Source of the DNA: WTFY01 sp026713925
GTDB taxonomy: Bacteria; Pseudomonadota; Gammaproteobacteria; UBA4575
Assembly (NCBI GenBank): GCA_963662355.1
Contig: OY759361.1
Coordinates: 496,001-560,000 of the forward strand
Length of the DNA stretch: 64,000 bases
Reading direction: 5' to 3'
Positions 45,097 to 53,982 of this stretch are shown here, piece by piece. The notes beneath the pieces are model-generated. The model was given only the letters and a program-made list of their open reading frames with translations. It had not been told where the DNA came from and made no database searches. The position numbers and the translations under genes are program-made. Numbering within the stretch: the first letter of the stretch is position 1; each line of letters starts with the position of its first letter.

Positions 45097-46116
45097 ATGA
45101 AAGTCCTCCAATTCGCAGCCATAGGGGCTGCACTGTTTATAGCAACCAGTATTGCCCAGGCGAGCACACTGGAAGAGGTTAAGGCCCGCGGCGAACTGAA
45201 CTGCGTGGTCACCACGGGACTGGCAGGGTTTGCTGCACCCGATGCAAACGGTCGCTGGGAAGGCTTTGATGTCACCTTCTGCCGCGCGGTTGCCGCCGCG
45301 GTGGTCGGCGACGGTGAGAAGGTCAAGTTCGTGCCGTCGACCGGGAAGACCCGCTTTACGCTGCTCAACTCGGGCGAGGGGGACATTTTGTTCCGCAACA
45401 CGACCGAGACCATGAGCCGCGATACGGACCTGAGACTCACCTTCCTTCCGGTCAACTACTACGACGGACAGGGCTTCCTGGTGCGCAAGGACCTGGGAGT
45501 CGACTCGGCCATGCAGCTGGACGGGGCATCCGTGTGCATCCAGACCGGCACCACCACGGAACTGAACCTGGCGGACTTCTTCAATTCCAACGGCATGGCC
45601 TACGAGCCGGTCAACACCGAGACCAACGAGGAGAGCATTGCCAATTACACGGGCGGGCGCTGCGATGCCTACACCACGGACGCATCCGCTCTGGCCTCGA
45701 CCCGTGCAGCGCTGAAGGACCCTTCCGCCCACATGCTCCTGCCGGAAATCATTTCCAAGGAACCGCTGGCCGGTGCCGTGCGCCAGGGTGACGACGACTG
45801 GGCAGACATCGCCAAGTGGGTGGTCAACGCCATAATCAATGCCGAGGAACTCGGTATCACCAAGGCCAACGTGGACGAGTTGTGCGCAGCTTCCGGCAAG
45901 AATCCCAGCATCAACCGCCTGTGCGGCACCGAGGGCACCATGGGCGAGATGATCGGGCTGGATGCGAAGTGGGCCATGCGCACGATTTCTGTGGCCGGAA
46001 ACTACGGCGAGATCTTTGAAAAGTACATCGGTGCCAGCACTCCGCTTGCACTCGAACGCGGGCTGAACGCTTCCTGGAAAAACGGCGGTATCCTCTACGC
46101 AGCCCCGATTCGCTGA
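45097..46116 (+). CDS. aapJ: General L-amino-acid ABC transporter, periplasmic binding protein
   Basis: From MKVLQFAAIGAALFIATSIAQA the protein is 339 residues with a clear signal peptide. The mature part has TLEEVKARGELNCVVTTGLAGFAAPDANGRWEGFDVTFCRAVAAAV and RLCGTEGTMGEMIGLDAKWAMRTISVAGNYGEIFEKYIG, which match the AapJ/BztA family. It captures a range of L-amino acids in the periplasm for the AapQMP importer. An AGGAG site lies 8 bp upstream. It heads the operon aapJ-aapQ-aapM-aapP. Confidence 0.92.
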   Translation: MKVLQFAAIGAALFIATSIAQASTLEEVKARGELNCVVTTGLAGFAAPDANGRWEGFDVTFCRAVAAAVVGDGEKVKFVPSTGKTRFTLLNSGEGDILFRNTTETMSRDTDLRLTFLPVNYYDGQGFLVRKDLGVDSAMQLDGASVCIQTGTTTELNLADFFNSNGMAYEPVNTETNEESIANYTGGRCDAYTTDASALASTRAALKDPSAHMLLPEIISKEPLAGAVRQGDDDWADIAKWVVNAIINAEELGITKANVDELCAASGKNPSINRLCGTEGTMGEMIGLDAKWAMRTISVAGNYGEIFEKYIGASTPLALERGLNASWKNGGILYAAPIR

Positions 46117-46273
46117 GCGAACAGGACACGCTGCACAGGGGAGGCCGATAAGGTGGGCAGCACCGGGTTCGTGACCGCAGACGGACTTGCGGTCCAGCGG
46201 GCCCGGCGAATGCCAGACCGTGCCTGCATGCGGGCGCGGTCTGACATTCGCCCCGGAACCTGGGGCTCGCCCC

Positions 46274-47461
46274 ATGCGTGACACCGCACAACCCAGGGAA
46301 TTCCTGCCGGTGCGGCTGTGGAACGACAAGGAGGTGCGTTCCACCGCCATCCAGATCATCGCCATGGCAGCGATCCTGGCGTTTCTCGCCTACCTCGTGC
46401 GCAACGCCTTCGTTAACCTCGAGGCCCTAGGCAAGAATTTCAGCTATGCCTTCCTGTGGCAGATGTCCTCCTACGACATCAACCAGCACCTGATCGAGTA
46501 CAGTTCCCGTTCCACGCACTTCCGGGCGATGGTGGTGGGCATCCTCAACACCCTGCTGGTGGCCGTCTTCGGGATCATCACGGCCACCGTACTGGGGTTC
46601 ATCCTGGGTGTGCTGCGCCTGTCGAGGAACTGGCTGACGAACAAGCTCGCCTATGCCTATACCGAGTTCGTGCGCAACGTGCCGGTGCTGCTGCACATCC
46701 TGCTGATTCACGGCATCATCGTGCACTCCCTGCCGCTTCCCAAGCACGCCCTCAACGTCGGGGACACGCTGTTTCTGACCAACCGGGGGTTTTTCGTTCC
46801 GAAGCCGATGTATGAACCCATGTTCTGGGTGGTCCTCGGGGTATCCGCTGCGGGCATTATATTCATGCTGTGGTTCAGGAAATATGCCAAGAAGGTACAG
46901 GACAAGACCGGGAAACACTATCCCGTGTTCTGGATCGGGCTCGCGGCCATCCTCGGGGCCCCGCTGTGCGCGTACTTCCTGCTCGGAAGTCCGATCAACT
47001 GGGACGTCCCGGACTTGCAGCGGTTCAACTTCAAGGGGGGCATGGTGGTTCGCCCGGAATTCGTTGCCCTGTGGGTGGCCCTGTCGCTGTACACCGCCGC
47101 CTTCATCGGGGAGATCGTGCGCGCCGGGATCCTGGCCGTGGACCGCGGCCAGAGCGAAGCCTCGCACGCCCTGGGGATCAGCCGCGGGCGCACCCTGAGC
47201 CTGGTGGTCATTCCGCAGGCCCTGCGCAGCATCGTGCCCCCGCTCACCAGCCAGTACGTGAACCTGACCAAGAACTCCTCGCTGGCACTCGCGATCGGGT
47301 ACATGGACATCGTGGCCACCATCGGCGGCATCTCCCTCAACCAGACCGGGCGCGAGATGGAGTGCATGATCGTGGTGCTGCTGCTGTACCTGACGCTGTC
47401 GCTGCTGATTTCCGGGGTCATGAACTGGTACAACCGCAGGATCCGGCTGGTGGAGCGCTAG
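46274..47461 (+). CDS. aapQ: Amino-acid ABC transporter permease
   Basis: From MRDTAQPREFLPVRLWNDKEVR the protein is 395 residues, as expected for AapQ, which is longer than usual amino-acid permeases because of a large periplasmic insertion. It has an N-terminal span, the first permease motif (FRAMVVGILNTLLVAVFGIITATVLGFILG) and the EAA-loop region (EIVRAGILAVDRGQSEASHALGISRGRTLSLVVIPQALRSIVPPLTSQY). It pairs with AapM to form the membrane pore. Confidence 0.92.
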   Translation: MRDTAQPREFLPVRLWNDKEVRSTAIQIIAMAAILAFLAYLVRNAFVNLEALGKNFSYAFLWQMSSYDINQHLIEYSSRSTHFRAMVVGILNTLLVAVFGIITATVLGFILGVLRLSRNWLTNKLAYAYTEFVRNVPVLLHILLIHGIIVHSLPLPKHALNVGDTLFLTNRGFFVPKPMYEPMFWVVLGVSAAGIIFMLWFRKYAKKVQDKTGKHYPVFWIGLAAILGAPLCAYFLLGSPINWDVPDLQRFNFKGGMVVRPEFVALWVALSLYTAAFIGEIVRAGILAVDRGQSEASHALGISRGRTLSLVVIPQALRSIVPPLTSQYVNLTKNSSLALAIGYMDIVATIGGISLNQTGREMECMIVVLLLYLTLSLLISGVMNWYNRRIRLVER

Positions 47462-47471
47462 GGAGCAGGAC

Positions 47472-48581
47472 ATGAGCGAATCCACCTACCGGCCGGGCGA
47501 ACATCCCGACCTCCCGCCTCCCGTCACCACCGTCGGTGTGATCGGCTGGGTGCGCACGAGCCTGCTGTCCTCGCCCACCAACGTCGTGATGACCCTGGTA
47601 TCGCTGTGGCTGCTGTACGAGATCGTGCCGCCGCTGCTGGACTGGATGCTGTTCGATGCGGCGTTCATCGGTGACAACCGGGATGAATGCCGGGCCAAGG
47701 CGGGTGGGGCCTGCTGGGCATTCATCGCCGAGCGGTTCAGGCTGTTCACCTACGGCTTCTACCCGGCCGAGCACCGGTGGCGGGTCAACCTGTCCTTCAT
47801 CCTGCTGCTGGTGGCACTGGTGCCGCTGCTGTACGACCGGCTGCCGGGGCGCAAGTACGGCCTGCTGTATTCCGTGAGCTTTCCGCTGATCTGCGGCTGG
47901 CTGCTGCTCGGCGGCTTCGGGCTGGAACCGGTGGCCACGGACCAGTTCGGCGGGTTCATGCTGACCCTGGTCATCGGCGTCACCGGCATCGCCTTCTCGC
48001 TGCCGATCGGCATTCTGCTGGCCCTCGGCAGGCAGTCCAGGCTCGTCGTTATCCGGTGGGCCTGTGTGAGCTTCATCGAGTTCATCCGCGGCGTGCCGCT
48101 GATCACACTGCTGTTCGTCGCCTCGACCATGCTCAACTACTTCCTGCCCAAGGGCACGGTGTTCGACCTGCTGCTGCGGGTCCTGATCATGGTCACGCTG
48201 TTCGCGTCCGGCTACATGGCGGAAGTCATCCGCGGCGGGCTGCAGGCCATCCCCAAGGGCCAGATCGAGGCGGCGGATGCCATGGGGCTGAAGTACTGGC
48301 AGTCGATGCGCCTGATCGTGCTGCCGCAGGCACTGAAGATCTCGATCCCGAGCATCGTCAACACCTTCATCGGACTGTACAAGGACACCACGCTGGTGAT
48401 CATCATCGGGCTTGCGGACCCGCTCGGCATCGGCCGGGCCTCGCTTGCCGATACCAAGTGGACCGGGCTGTCCAGCGAGGTCTACCTGTTTGTCGCGATT
48501 TTCTTTTTCATCTCCTGTTTCGCCATGGCACGCTATTCCCTGTACCTGGAAAACAGGCTCAAGACCGGGCATGACCGGTAG
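47472..48581 (+). CDS. aapM: Amino-acid ABC transporter permease
   Basis: The 369-residue protein follows aapQ by 10 bp and has a GGAGCAGGA ribosome site. It shows the AapM features: an N-terminal region with DECRAKAGGACWAFIAERFRLFTYGFYP, permease spans, SFIEFIRGVPLITLLF and the EAA loop VIRGGLQAIPKGQIEAADAMGLKYWQSMRLIVLPQALKISIPSIVNTFIGLYKDT. It is the second membrane subunit of the importer. Confidence 0.92.
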   Translation: MSESTYRPGEHPDLPPPVTTVGVIGWVRTSLLSSPTNVVMTLVSLWLLYEIVPPLLDWMLFDAAFIGDNRDECRAKAGGACWAFIAERFRLFTYGFYPAEHRWRVNLSFILLLVALVPLLYDRLPGRKYGLLYSVSFPLICGWLLLGGFGLEPVATDQFGGFMLTLVIGVTGIAFSLPIGILLALGRQSRLVVIRWACVSFIEFIRGVPLITLLFVASTMLNYFLPKGTVFDLLLRVLIMVTLFASGYMAEVIRGGLQAIPKGQIEAADAMGLKYWQSMRLIVLPQALKISIPSIVNTFIGLYKDTTLVIIIGLADPLGIGRASLADTKWTGLSSEVYLFVAIFFFISCFAMARYSLYLENRLKTGHDR

Positions 48582-48604
48582 CGGGCAAGCCCCAAGGAGA
48601 AAAC

Positions 48605-49378
48605 ATGAACGAACAAGCCCCAGCCCAGCCTGACGGAAACGACTACGCGGTGGTGATGCGCAACGTGCACAAGTGGTTCGGCCAGTTCCACGTGCTCAAG
48701 AACCTGAACCTGAACGTCGACCGCGGTGAGAAAATCGTCATCTGCGGACCGTCCGGGTCGGGCAAGTCCACCGTGATCCGCTGCATCAACCGGCTGGAGG
48801 AACACCAGAAGGGCGATATCATCGTCGACGGGGTCCAGCTGGACAATGATCTCAAGCACATTGAGAAGGTCCGCAGCGAGGTGGGCATGGTGTTCCAGCA
48901 TTTCAACCTGTTCCCCCACCTCACCGCGATGCAGAACTGCACCCTGGCCCCGATCTGGGTGAAGAAGATGCCCAAGGCGGAAGCGGAGGCCATCGCGATG
49001 CAGTACCTCGAACGGGTGCAGATCCCGGAGCAGGCCCACAAGTTTCCGGGACAGCTCTCGGGGGGACAGCAGCAGCGGGTCGCGATCGCGCGCAGCCTGT
49101 GCATGCAGCCCCGGATCATGCTGTTCGACGAACCCACCTCGGCACTCGATCCTGAAATGATCAAGGAGGTGCTGGAAGTCATGATCGAGCTGGCGAACGA
49201 GGGCATCACCATGCTGTGCGTGACGCACGAGATGGGGTTTGCGAAAACCGTGGCCGATCGCGTGATCTTCATGGACGAGGGCGAGATCATCGAACAGAAC
49301 ACGCCGCAGGAGTTTTTCGACCATCCCGAGCATGAACGGTCCAAGCTGTTCCTGAGCCAGATCCTCCATCACGACTGA
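48605..49378 (+). CDS. aapP: Amino-acid ABC transporter ATPase
   Basis: The 257-residue protein has Walker A GPSGSGKST (residues 48-56), the Q loop VGMVFQHFNLFPHLT, signature LSGGQQQRVAIARSLCMQP, Walker B MLFDEPTSALDPE and the switch histidine in VTHEMGF. It drives amino-acid uptake through AapQM. An AAGGAG site precedes the start. It ends the clear aap operon; a hypothetical gene follows 81 bp on. Confidence 0.95.
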   Translation: MNEQAPAQPDGNDYAVVMRNVHKWFGQFHVLKNLNLNVDRGEKIVICGPSGSGKSTVIRCINRLEEHQKGDIIVDGVQLDNDLKHIEKVRSEVGMVFQHFNLFPHLTAMQNCTLAPIWVKKMPKAEAEAIAMQYLERVQIPEQAHKFPGQLSGGQQQRVAIARSLCMQPRIMLFDEPTSALDPEMIKEVLEVMIELANEGITMLCVTHEMGFAKTVADRVIFMDEGEIIEQNTPQEFFDHPEHERSKLFLSQILHHD

Positions 49379-49459
49379 CCGTGCGGACCCGGTGAGCGCA
49401 GTCGACATCGGGGAAATCACCCGGAGCCCGCATCCAACCGGCCTGTTCGGGAAGGAAAC

Positions 49460-49978
49460 ATGAAACCCCGGTACCCGGCTGCCCCGAACTACGGGATCTC
49501 CTGGCGCAGTATCCAGGTAGAACCCGTTGCGCTTTCCGGCGAGAGGATTGCGCTCGCCACGGTAGTGAAGGGAGAAGACCGTGTGCTGAGGGTTGCCAGG
49601 CTGATCCCCGTCCAGGCGCTTGAAAAAATTTTTGGACAGGAGCTTGGCAGGCGAATCGGAGATGGCCTGCAATGCTGTATCGATGCGGCAGAGAAATTTT
49701 ATTCCCTGAACCCGCTGTCTTCCCGGTGGGCGCCTCCCCTGCAAGGATTCTATCTGGGCCAGGAGGTTACAACGCTTGCCAAAGACATGGAGGATGGACT
49801 GCTGCTGTCTGCCATGCACAGCTCGTCATTCAGTGTAGCCTGCAATGCCGGGCAGGCGAAAACTGCAAACCGGTCCGGACTCACGGCACCTGAAGACGGC
49901 AGACAACTCATTGAAGCCGTTCAAGTGAACGGGCATGACACCGGTCATGGCTTTCCGTGCCCTCGTACGGGCACATAG
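49460..49978 (+). CDS. Hypothetical protein, 172 residues
   Basis: I do not recognise a named family with certainty. The first 130 residues look like a folded domain (ISWRSIQVEPVALSGERIALATVVKGEDRVLRVARLIPVQALEKIFGQELGRRIGDGL, later PPLQGFYLGQEVTTLAKDMEDGLLLSAMHSSSFSVA). The last 40 residues are polar and probably disordered. A GGAAGGA site precedes the ATG. It lies downstream of aapP on the same strand but is unlikely to be part of the transporter. Confidence 0.55.
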   Translation: MKPRYPAAPNYGISWRSIQVEPVALSGERIALATVVKGEDRVLRVARLIPVQALEKIFGQELGRRIGDGLQCCIDAAEKFYSLNPLSSRWAPPLQGFYLGQEVTTLAKDMEDGLLLSAMHSSSFSVACNAGQAKTANRSGLTAPEDGRQLIEAVQVNGHDTGHGFPCPRTGT

Positions 49979-50194
49979 AAAATGCAGCGTAGGGCACTGC
50001 GTAATACGTTTCAGGTCACCCGGCCGGAGATTCATTGCCATTTCGGCAAGACTCTTCCTGCTTACCTGTCAAGGAACGGGTGCAGCCCACCCAGGCCCTT
50101 ATTGCCAGCGCGGGTGAACCTGCGGGAATCCCCCGCGCATGGGGAACACCCTTTTTTTACGCCTGGGTGATTCGGATCCGCCCTCGTGAAGACA

Positions 50195-50220
50195 ACCGGC
50201 GTTCACAAGTGAACGCCGGT
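50195..50220. other. 12-bp inverted repeat downstream of the porin gene
   Basis: ACCGGCGTTCAC (50195-50206) and GTGAACGCCGGT (50209-50220) form a perfect hairpin 20 bp beyond the porin stop codon. It could end the porin transcript, although no T-run follows on the minus strand. Confidence 0.5.
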
Positions 50221-50239
50221 AATGGCAGGAAAAGGCCTC

Positions 50240-51426
50240 CTACAGGCTCGCCTCGAAGTCGTAGCGCAGGCCGATGCTCAGAAAATCGTGTTCTTCGCCC
50301 CTCTCTATATCGCGGCGCAACCATTCGGCAAAGATGCGTACAGTGTCCGACATCTGGTTTTCGAGGGTCAGGTTATAGCCGTCAAAGCTGCGTCCCTTGT
50401 CATCGCCGTCCCAGTCGAAGTACGAGGCCTTGAGCTTGTAGCCACCGCCCAGGGCAAGGGAGGCGGCAACATCGACCGACGACTGGTCGTAATCCACGGT
50501 ATTACCATTCCCATCCAGGTTGTTGTCATCCTCGATATCCTGATAGGTGGCAGCCAGATAAAATTATCGGTCGCATTCCAGCTGGCGGCCACGCCCATGA
50601 AGGAACGCTCGTAATCGTCATCCCCCTGCTGGTCCAGGTAGGAAACCCCTGCATAGAAATCTCCCGTGCTGTAGCCGATGCCGAGCGAGGCCGAATCGAT
50701 ATGGTTGGGTTCCGAGGCATTGTCGTTGTTACCCCCCGCCCCGTTTTCCGGGTCCCCGTCAAACCGTATGCCGCTGTCGAGCTTGAAACCGCCACGACTG
50801 AAGGAATAGGTCAGGATCTGGTTGCTTCGAAAGGGACTCGCCTCGTCGTACCCAAACGGGCTGGAGCGATGATTGAAAATGTCGACAACTTCCGCCACGA
50901 TGTTGAAATGCGGATCCCACTGCTTGCCGATGGCAATCTGTCCGAAGCTGCCCTTGAGCCCGACGTAGCCCAGGCGCGCATCGCCAAGGTCGCTGTCAGC
51001 CTCGATATCCGTATCCCATTCGCCCCGATAGAAGGCGGTCAGGCCATCGCGCACGGCCACTTCGCCCTTGACTCCCACTCGGGAGAGAAAGTCGGTGACA
51101 TCGGTGCTGGAACTGTCGCCGAAGTCGGCGCTGGTCAGGGCGGGCCGTATGCTGCCGTAGAGGGTGATACCGTATTTCTTCTCTTCTTTTACGGTCGATG
51201 CCATGGCCTGGTCAGCCTTGCTGTCTGCCATGGTGGCCATTTCCTTGAGTTGATCGACCTGCTCGCGCAACGCTTCCAGTTGCTGCTGCTGCATCTCGAT
51301 GGTGCGCTCGAGCCGTTCCAGGGCCTCATCAGGGTCGCCGGAAGCCTGTACCAGCCCGGCGGTAAAAAGGCATATTGCAACCACCGCAATCTGCGTGGGT
51401 CGCAAGAAATTCGGAAAGACTTTCAT
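50240..51426 (-). pseudogene. Porin with coiled-coil N terminus, interrupted by a one-base frameshift
   Basis: The first frame (from 51426) has a signal peptide (TQIAVVAICLFTAGLVQA), a coiled-coil of about 45 residues (ALERLERTIEMQQQQLEALREQVDQLKEMATMADSK) and a Gram-negative porin barrel (YGITLYGSIRPALTSADFGDSSSTDVTDFLSRVGVKGEV, GYVGLKGSFGQIAIGKQWDP). It runs out of register at a T4 run on the minus strand (50561-50564). Reading one base over resumes YLAATYQDIEDDNNLDGNG and ends in a proper barrel terminus IGLRYDF..., stop at 50240. Adding one T restores a 395-residue porin. This may be a true mutation, a slippage switch or a sequencing error. Confidence 0.82.
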
Positions 51427-51459
51427 TGGTATCACTCCCATATTGTGATTTTGCCGGTC

Positions 51460-51489
51460 ATTATAGCCAGAGAGGCGACCCCACGACAA
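51460..51489 (-). promoter_or_regulatory. Porin gene promoter
   Basis: On the minus strand TTGTCG (51484-51489) and a perfect TATAAT (51460-51465) are separated by 18 bp, 34 bp upstream of the porin ATG. Confidence 0.6.
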
Positions 51490-51718
51490 TTCCCAATTCA
51501 AACTTATGGACCTATATTTTCAGGAAATCTGCAAGCATGACGGTCTTGCAGCCATCTCCCCCATGCATCTGAACATAGAATCCGGGACTTGAGGCATGGG
51601 GAGGTATAATCCTCCATCCCCCGCTGGAAATTTACAGCCATGAACGGTCGTACGCCAACAGGATCAGAATGGGCAAAGCATGCCTTCAGTACAGGCCAGG
51701 CCTGTGCGCACACCCGGG

Positions 51719-52726
51719 ATGACGGTGTCCTTCATTAAACCCGTGATCGTTGCTGTCTGGTGGATGCCCCTCGCCTGGTGTTGCCAGGCCCTAGCTGCGG
51801 ACTGTTCAGACTGGAACACGAGATCTTTTTTCGAGGTGGCGACGCCCTCGATGCTCAGCGCGTGCCTGGCATCCGGTGCCAACCCGATGGCACGGAACAT
51901 GATCGGTGAGACACCCCTGCATCGGGCGGCGATGCACAGCGAAAAGCTTGAACTGGTCGCCCTGCTGGTCAGTGCCGGGGCCAACCCGAATGCCCGGGCC
52001 GAGGAAGGCACGACCCCCCTGCATGCCGCAGTGGATCTCAACCACAACCCCGCCATGATCGCGGCACTGGTCCGCGCGGGAGCGGATCCGAACCTGCAGG
52101 ACGAATACGGCTGGACGCCCCTGCACCAGGCCGTGGTCAACACCGTCAATTCCGCCGCGACCACCGCCGCCATGATCCTTGCCGGAGCCGACCCGGATGC
52201 ACGCGGCGACTACGGTGAGACGCCCCTGCACCAGGCGGCACGCTATAAGGATGATCCGGCAGCCGTGATCGCCGTGCTGATCGATGGCGGGGCCGACCCG
52301 AACGCACGCACGGAGTCCGGCACCACGCCCCTGCACTGGGCGGCAGCATCCAACGACGGGCTCGTCGCGGCCCTGGCGCTGATCCGGGGAGGCGCCGACC
52401 CGCATGCACAGGACGAGCAGGGGGCAACCCCCCTGCACCGGACGGCGCGTTATAACCCCAGCCCGGTCATGGTCGCTGCACTGATCGATGCGGGGGTCGA
52501 TCCCAATGCCCGGGATGGACGGGGGGCCACCCCCCTGCACTGGGCAGCCGGGTACAGTGACAGCCCCGCCGTAGTGAGCGCACTGGTCCGGGCCGGGGCT
52601 GAGCCGATGATACAGGATGAACTCGGGGCCACACCCCTGCACTGGACAGCGTATGGCAACGGTGACCCTGGCGTGATTGATGTGCTGATCCAAGCCGGGG
52701 CCGACCCGAACCGCCGTACACGTTAA
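51719..52726 (+). CDS. Exported ankyrin-repeat protein
   Basis: From MTVSFIKPVIVAVWWMPLAWCCQALAADC the protein is 335 residues with a signal peptide and then about eight ankyrin repeats of 33-37 residues. Each shows the GxTPLHxAA helix motif (GETPLHRAAMHS, GTTPLHAAVDL, GWTPLHQAVVN, GETPLHQAARY, GTTPLHWAAAS, GATPLHRTARY, GATPLHWAAGY, GATPLHWTAYG) and a loop with GADPNARD. Ankyrin arrays bind proteins; the partner is unknown. The repeat units are very similar at DNA level, suggesting recent internal duplication. It is ICE cargo and probably periplasmic. Confidence 0.85.
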   Translation: MTVSFIKPVIVAVWWMPLAWCCQALAADCSDWNTRSFFEVATPSMLSACLASGANPMARNMIGETPLHRAAMHSEKLELVALLVSAGANPNARAEEGTTPLHAAVDLNHNPAMIAALVRAGADPNLQDEYGWTPLHQAVVNTVNSAATTAAMILAGADPDARGDYGETPLHQAARYKDDPAAVIAVLIDGGADPNARTESGTTPLHWAAASNDGLVAALALIRGGADPHAQDEQGATPLHRTARYNPSPVMVAALIDAGVDPNARDGRGATPLHWAAGYSDSPAVVSALVRAGAEPMIQDELGATPLHWTAYGNGDPGVIDVLIQAGADPNRRTR

Positions 52727-52772
52727 AACCAGAGCTCCGGAAGGGCTTGCAGGACACGCTGTGCTGAAGGTG

Positions 52773-53126
52773 TCAGTCCCGGTTACGGCGCTCCCGCAGG
52801 GAATCAAACCGGAGCAAGGCGCCCTCGGCCGCAGCCTTGAGCCTGCGTTCCCGCGCTGCGCGCTGCGCCTCACCAACCTTGAACACACAGTACGGACAAT
52901 ACCTGTCCGAACGCGGATCCAGCTGATCACCCGTGTACACGACCACAGGTCGGCTGACCCCATGTGCCCGGGCCTCGCGCTGCGCCTCACCAACCTTGAA
53001 CACACAATACGGGCAATACCTGTCCGAACGCGGATCCAGCTGGTCACTCGTATATATGACTCCGGGCTGGGCCAGCAGCACGCCTGATGCAAACACCATG
53101 CACGTGATCAGAATGCACGCTTTCAT
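52773..53126 (-). CDS. Periplasmic protein with a tandem 39-residue CPYC repeat
   Basis: The 117-residue protein has a signal peptide (ACILITCMVFASGVLLAQ). The mature part is two nearly identical copies of a 39-residue unit containing VIYTSDQLDPRSDRYCPYCVF and VVYTGDQLDPRSDRYCPYCVF, each followed by KVGEAQR. A short Arg-rich helical tail follows. Each copy has a CxxC motif with the sequence CPYC, which resembles redox-active centres, but there is no thioredoxin fold around it; metal binding is equally possible. It lies next to the PFL_4697 gene, so it may help folding of the disulfide-rich transfer proteins. That link is inference. Confidence 0.7.
   Translation of the reverse strand: MKACILITCMVFASGVLLAQPGVIYTSDQLDPRSDRYCPYCVFKVGEAQREARAHGVSRPVVVYTGDQLDPRSDRYCPYCVFKVGEAQRAARERRLKAAAEGALLRFDSLRERRNRD
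52861..53047 (-). repeat. Direct repeat of 70 nt with 117-bp period inside the CPYC gene
   Basis: Positions 52861-52930 and 52978-53047 differ at only three bases. They encode the duplicated CPYC unit in frame. The near identity at synonymous sites indicates a recent duplication or ongoing conversion. Confidence 0.8.
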
Positions 53127-53247
53127 TCGTGGGCTTGTGCCTCCTTCTTGCGGTGTACCTGTCAGATCTTACCCGGTAGCGGTGCCTGTCGCCACAGGCG
53201 ACCGTGCAGACCCTGACCCATATAACTCCCTGTCCGTATGAAAGTAC

Positions 53248-53982
53248 TCAAAGATACTTCTTGAACGTGCTTGCCGTGAGCGTGATCACGCATGCAACCA
53301 GCCCGGCAAAGGGCAGGACAATCCAGGCCGGATGCAGGCTGAACGGCAGCGCGAGATAGGCCACCCAGGCGCTCATCATGAGCGGCAGGACACTCCTTCT
53401 CGCATAGTGGTACACGAACGAACTCTCGCGCCCGCCACCCCAGCGCCGAAGGTCCCGGCGCACCAGGCCGTCCACCAGGGCAACCAGGCCGAACAGGAAA
53501 AACACCGGCGTCGCCAGGCTGAGGACCGCCAGGCGCACGCAGAACACCTGGGTGATCTGCATGGCCGCGAGTGCAAAGCGGGCAAGCGGCCGGAACAGCC
53601 TGTGCAGGACCGGGCGCAGTCCGGTCTCCTGCGGGTGCGGGGCCGGCAGCACCCACTGCATGAAGGCGGTCCATCCCGTGTATACGAACAGGCAATGGTA
53701 TGCCCGGTCTGCCACGCCCCGTGCGAAACCGGCGGGGTCCGTGGTCAGGATGCTGCGGCCAACGCCGGTGTCCAGGTACTGGATCTCGCGGGCAAGCATC
53801 ATGCGGCTGTGATCCAAGCCCTGTTCCGGCCACCAGAACACCATCCCGGCCCACTCGACAAGAATCGAGCACAGCAGCGAACCCAGCAGCCACATGATGG
53901 CCCGGGCAAGGCGGGCGAGCCCCCTGGAAACCAGGCCCTGCCGCTCGGCAACTCGATGCGGGCCGGCCACCCGTTCAGCCAT
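53248..53982 (-). CDS. ICE membrane protein, PFL_4697 family (TIGR03747)
   Basis: The 244-residue protein has about four membrane spans: near residues 25-50 (LARAIMWLLGSLLCSILVEWAGMVFW), about 150-180 (AMQITQVFCVRLAVLSLATPVFFLFGLVALVDGLV) and two at the C terminus (LMMSAWVAYLALPFSLHPAWIVLPFAGLVACVITLTAS). The EQGLDHSRMMLAREIQYL and RRDLRRWGGGRESSFVYHYARR segments are conserved in this family. It follows traD with an 8-bp overlap, as in other ICEs, and probably assists the coupling protein. It ends the right-hand transfer block. Confidence 0.87.
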   Translation of the reverse strand: MAERVAGPHRVAERQGLVSRGLARLARAIMWLLGSLLCSILVEWAGMVFWWPEQGLDHSRMMLAREIQYLDTGVGRSILTTDPAGFARGVADRAYHCLFVYTGWTAFMQWVLPAPHPQETGLRPVLHRLFRPLARFALAAMQITQVFCVRLAVLSLATPVFFLFGLVALVDGLVRRDLRRWGGGRESSFVYHYARRSVLPLMMSAWVAYLALPFSLHPAWIVLPFAGLVACVITLTASTFKKYL

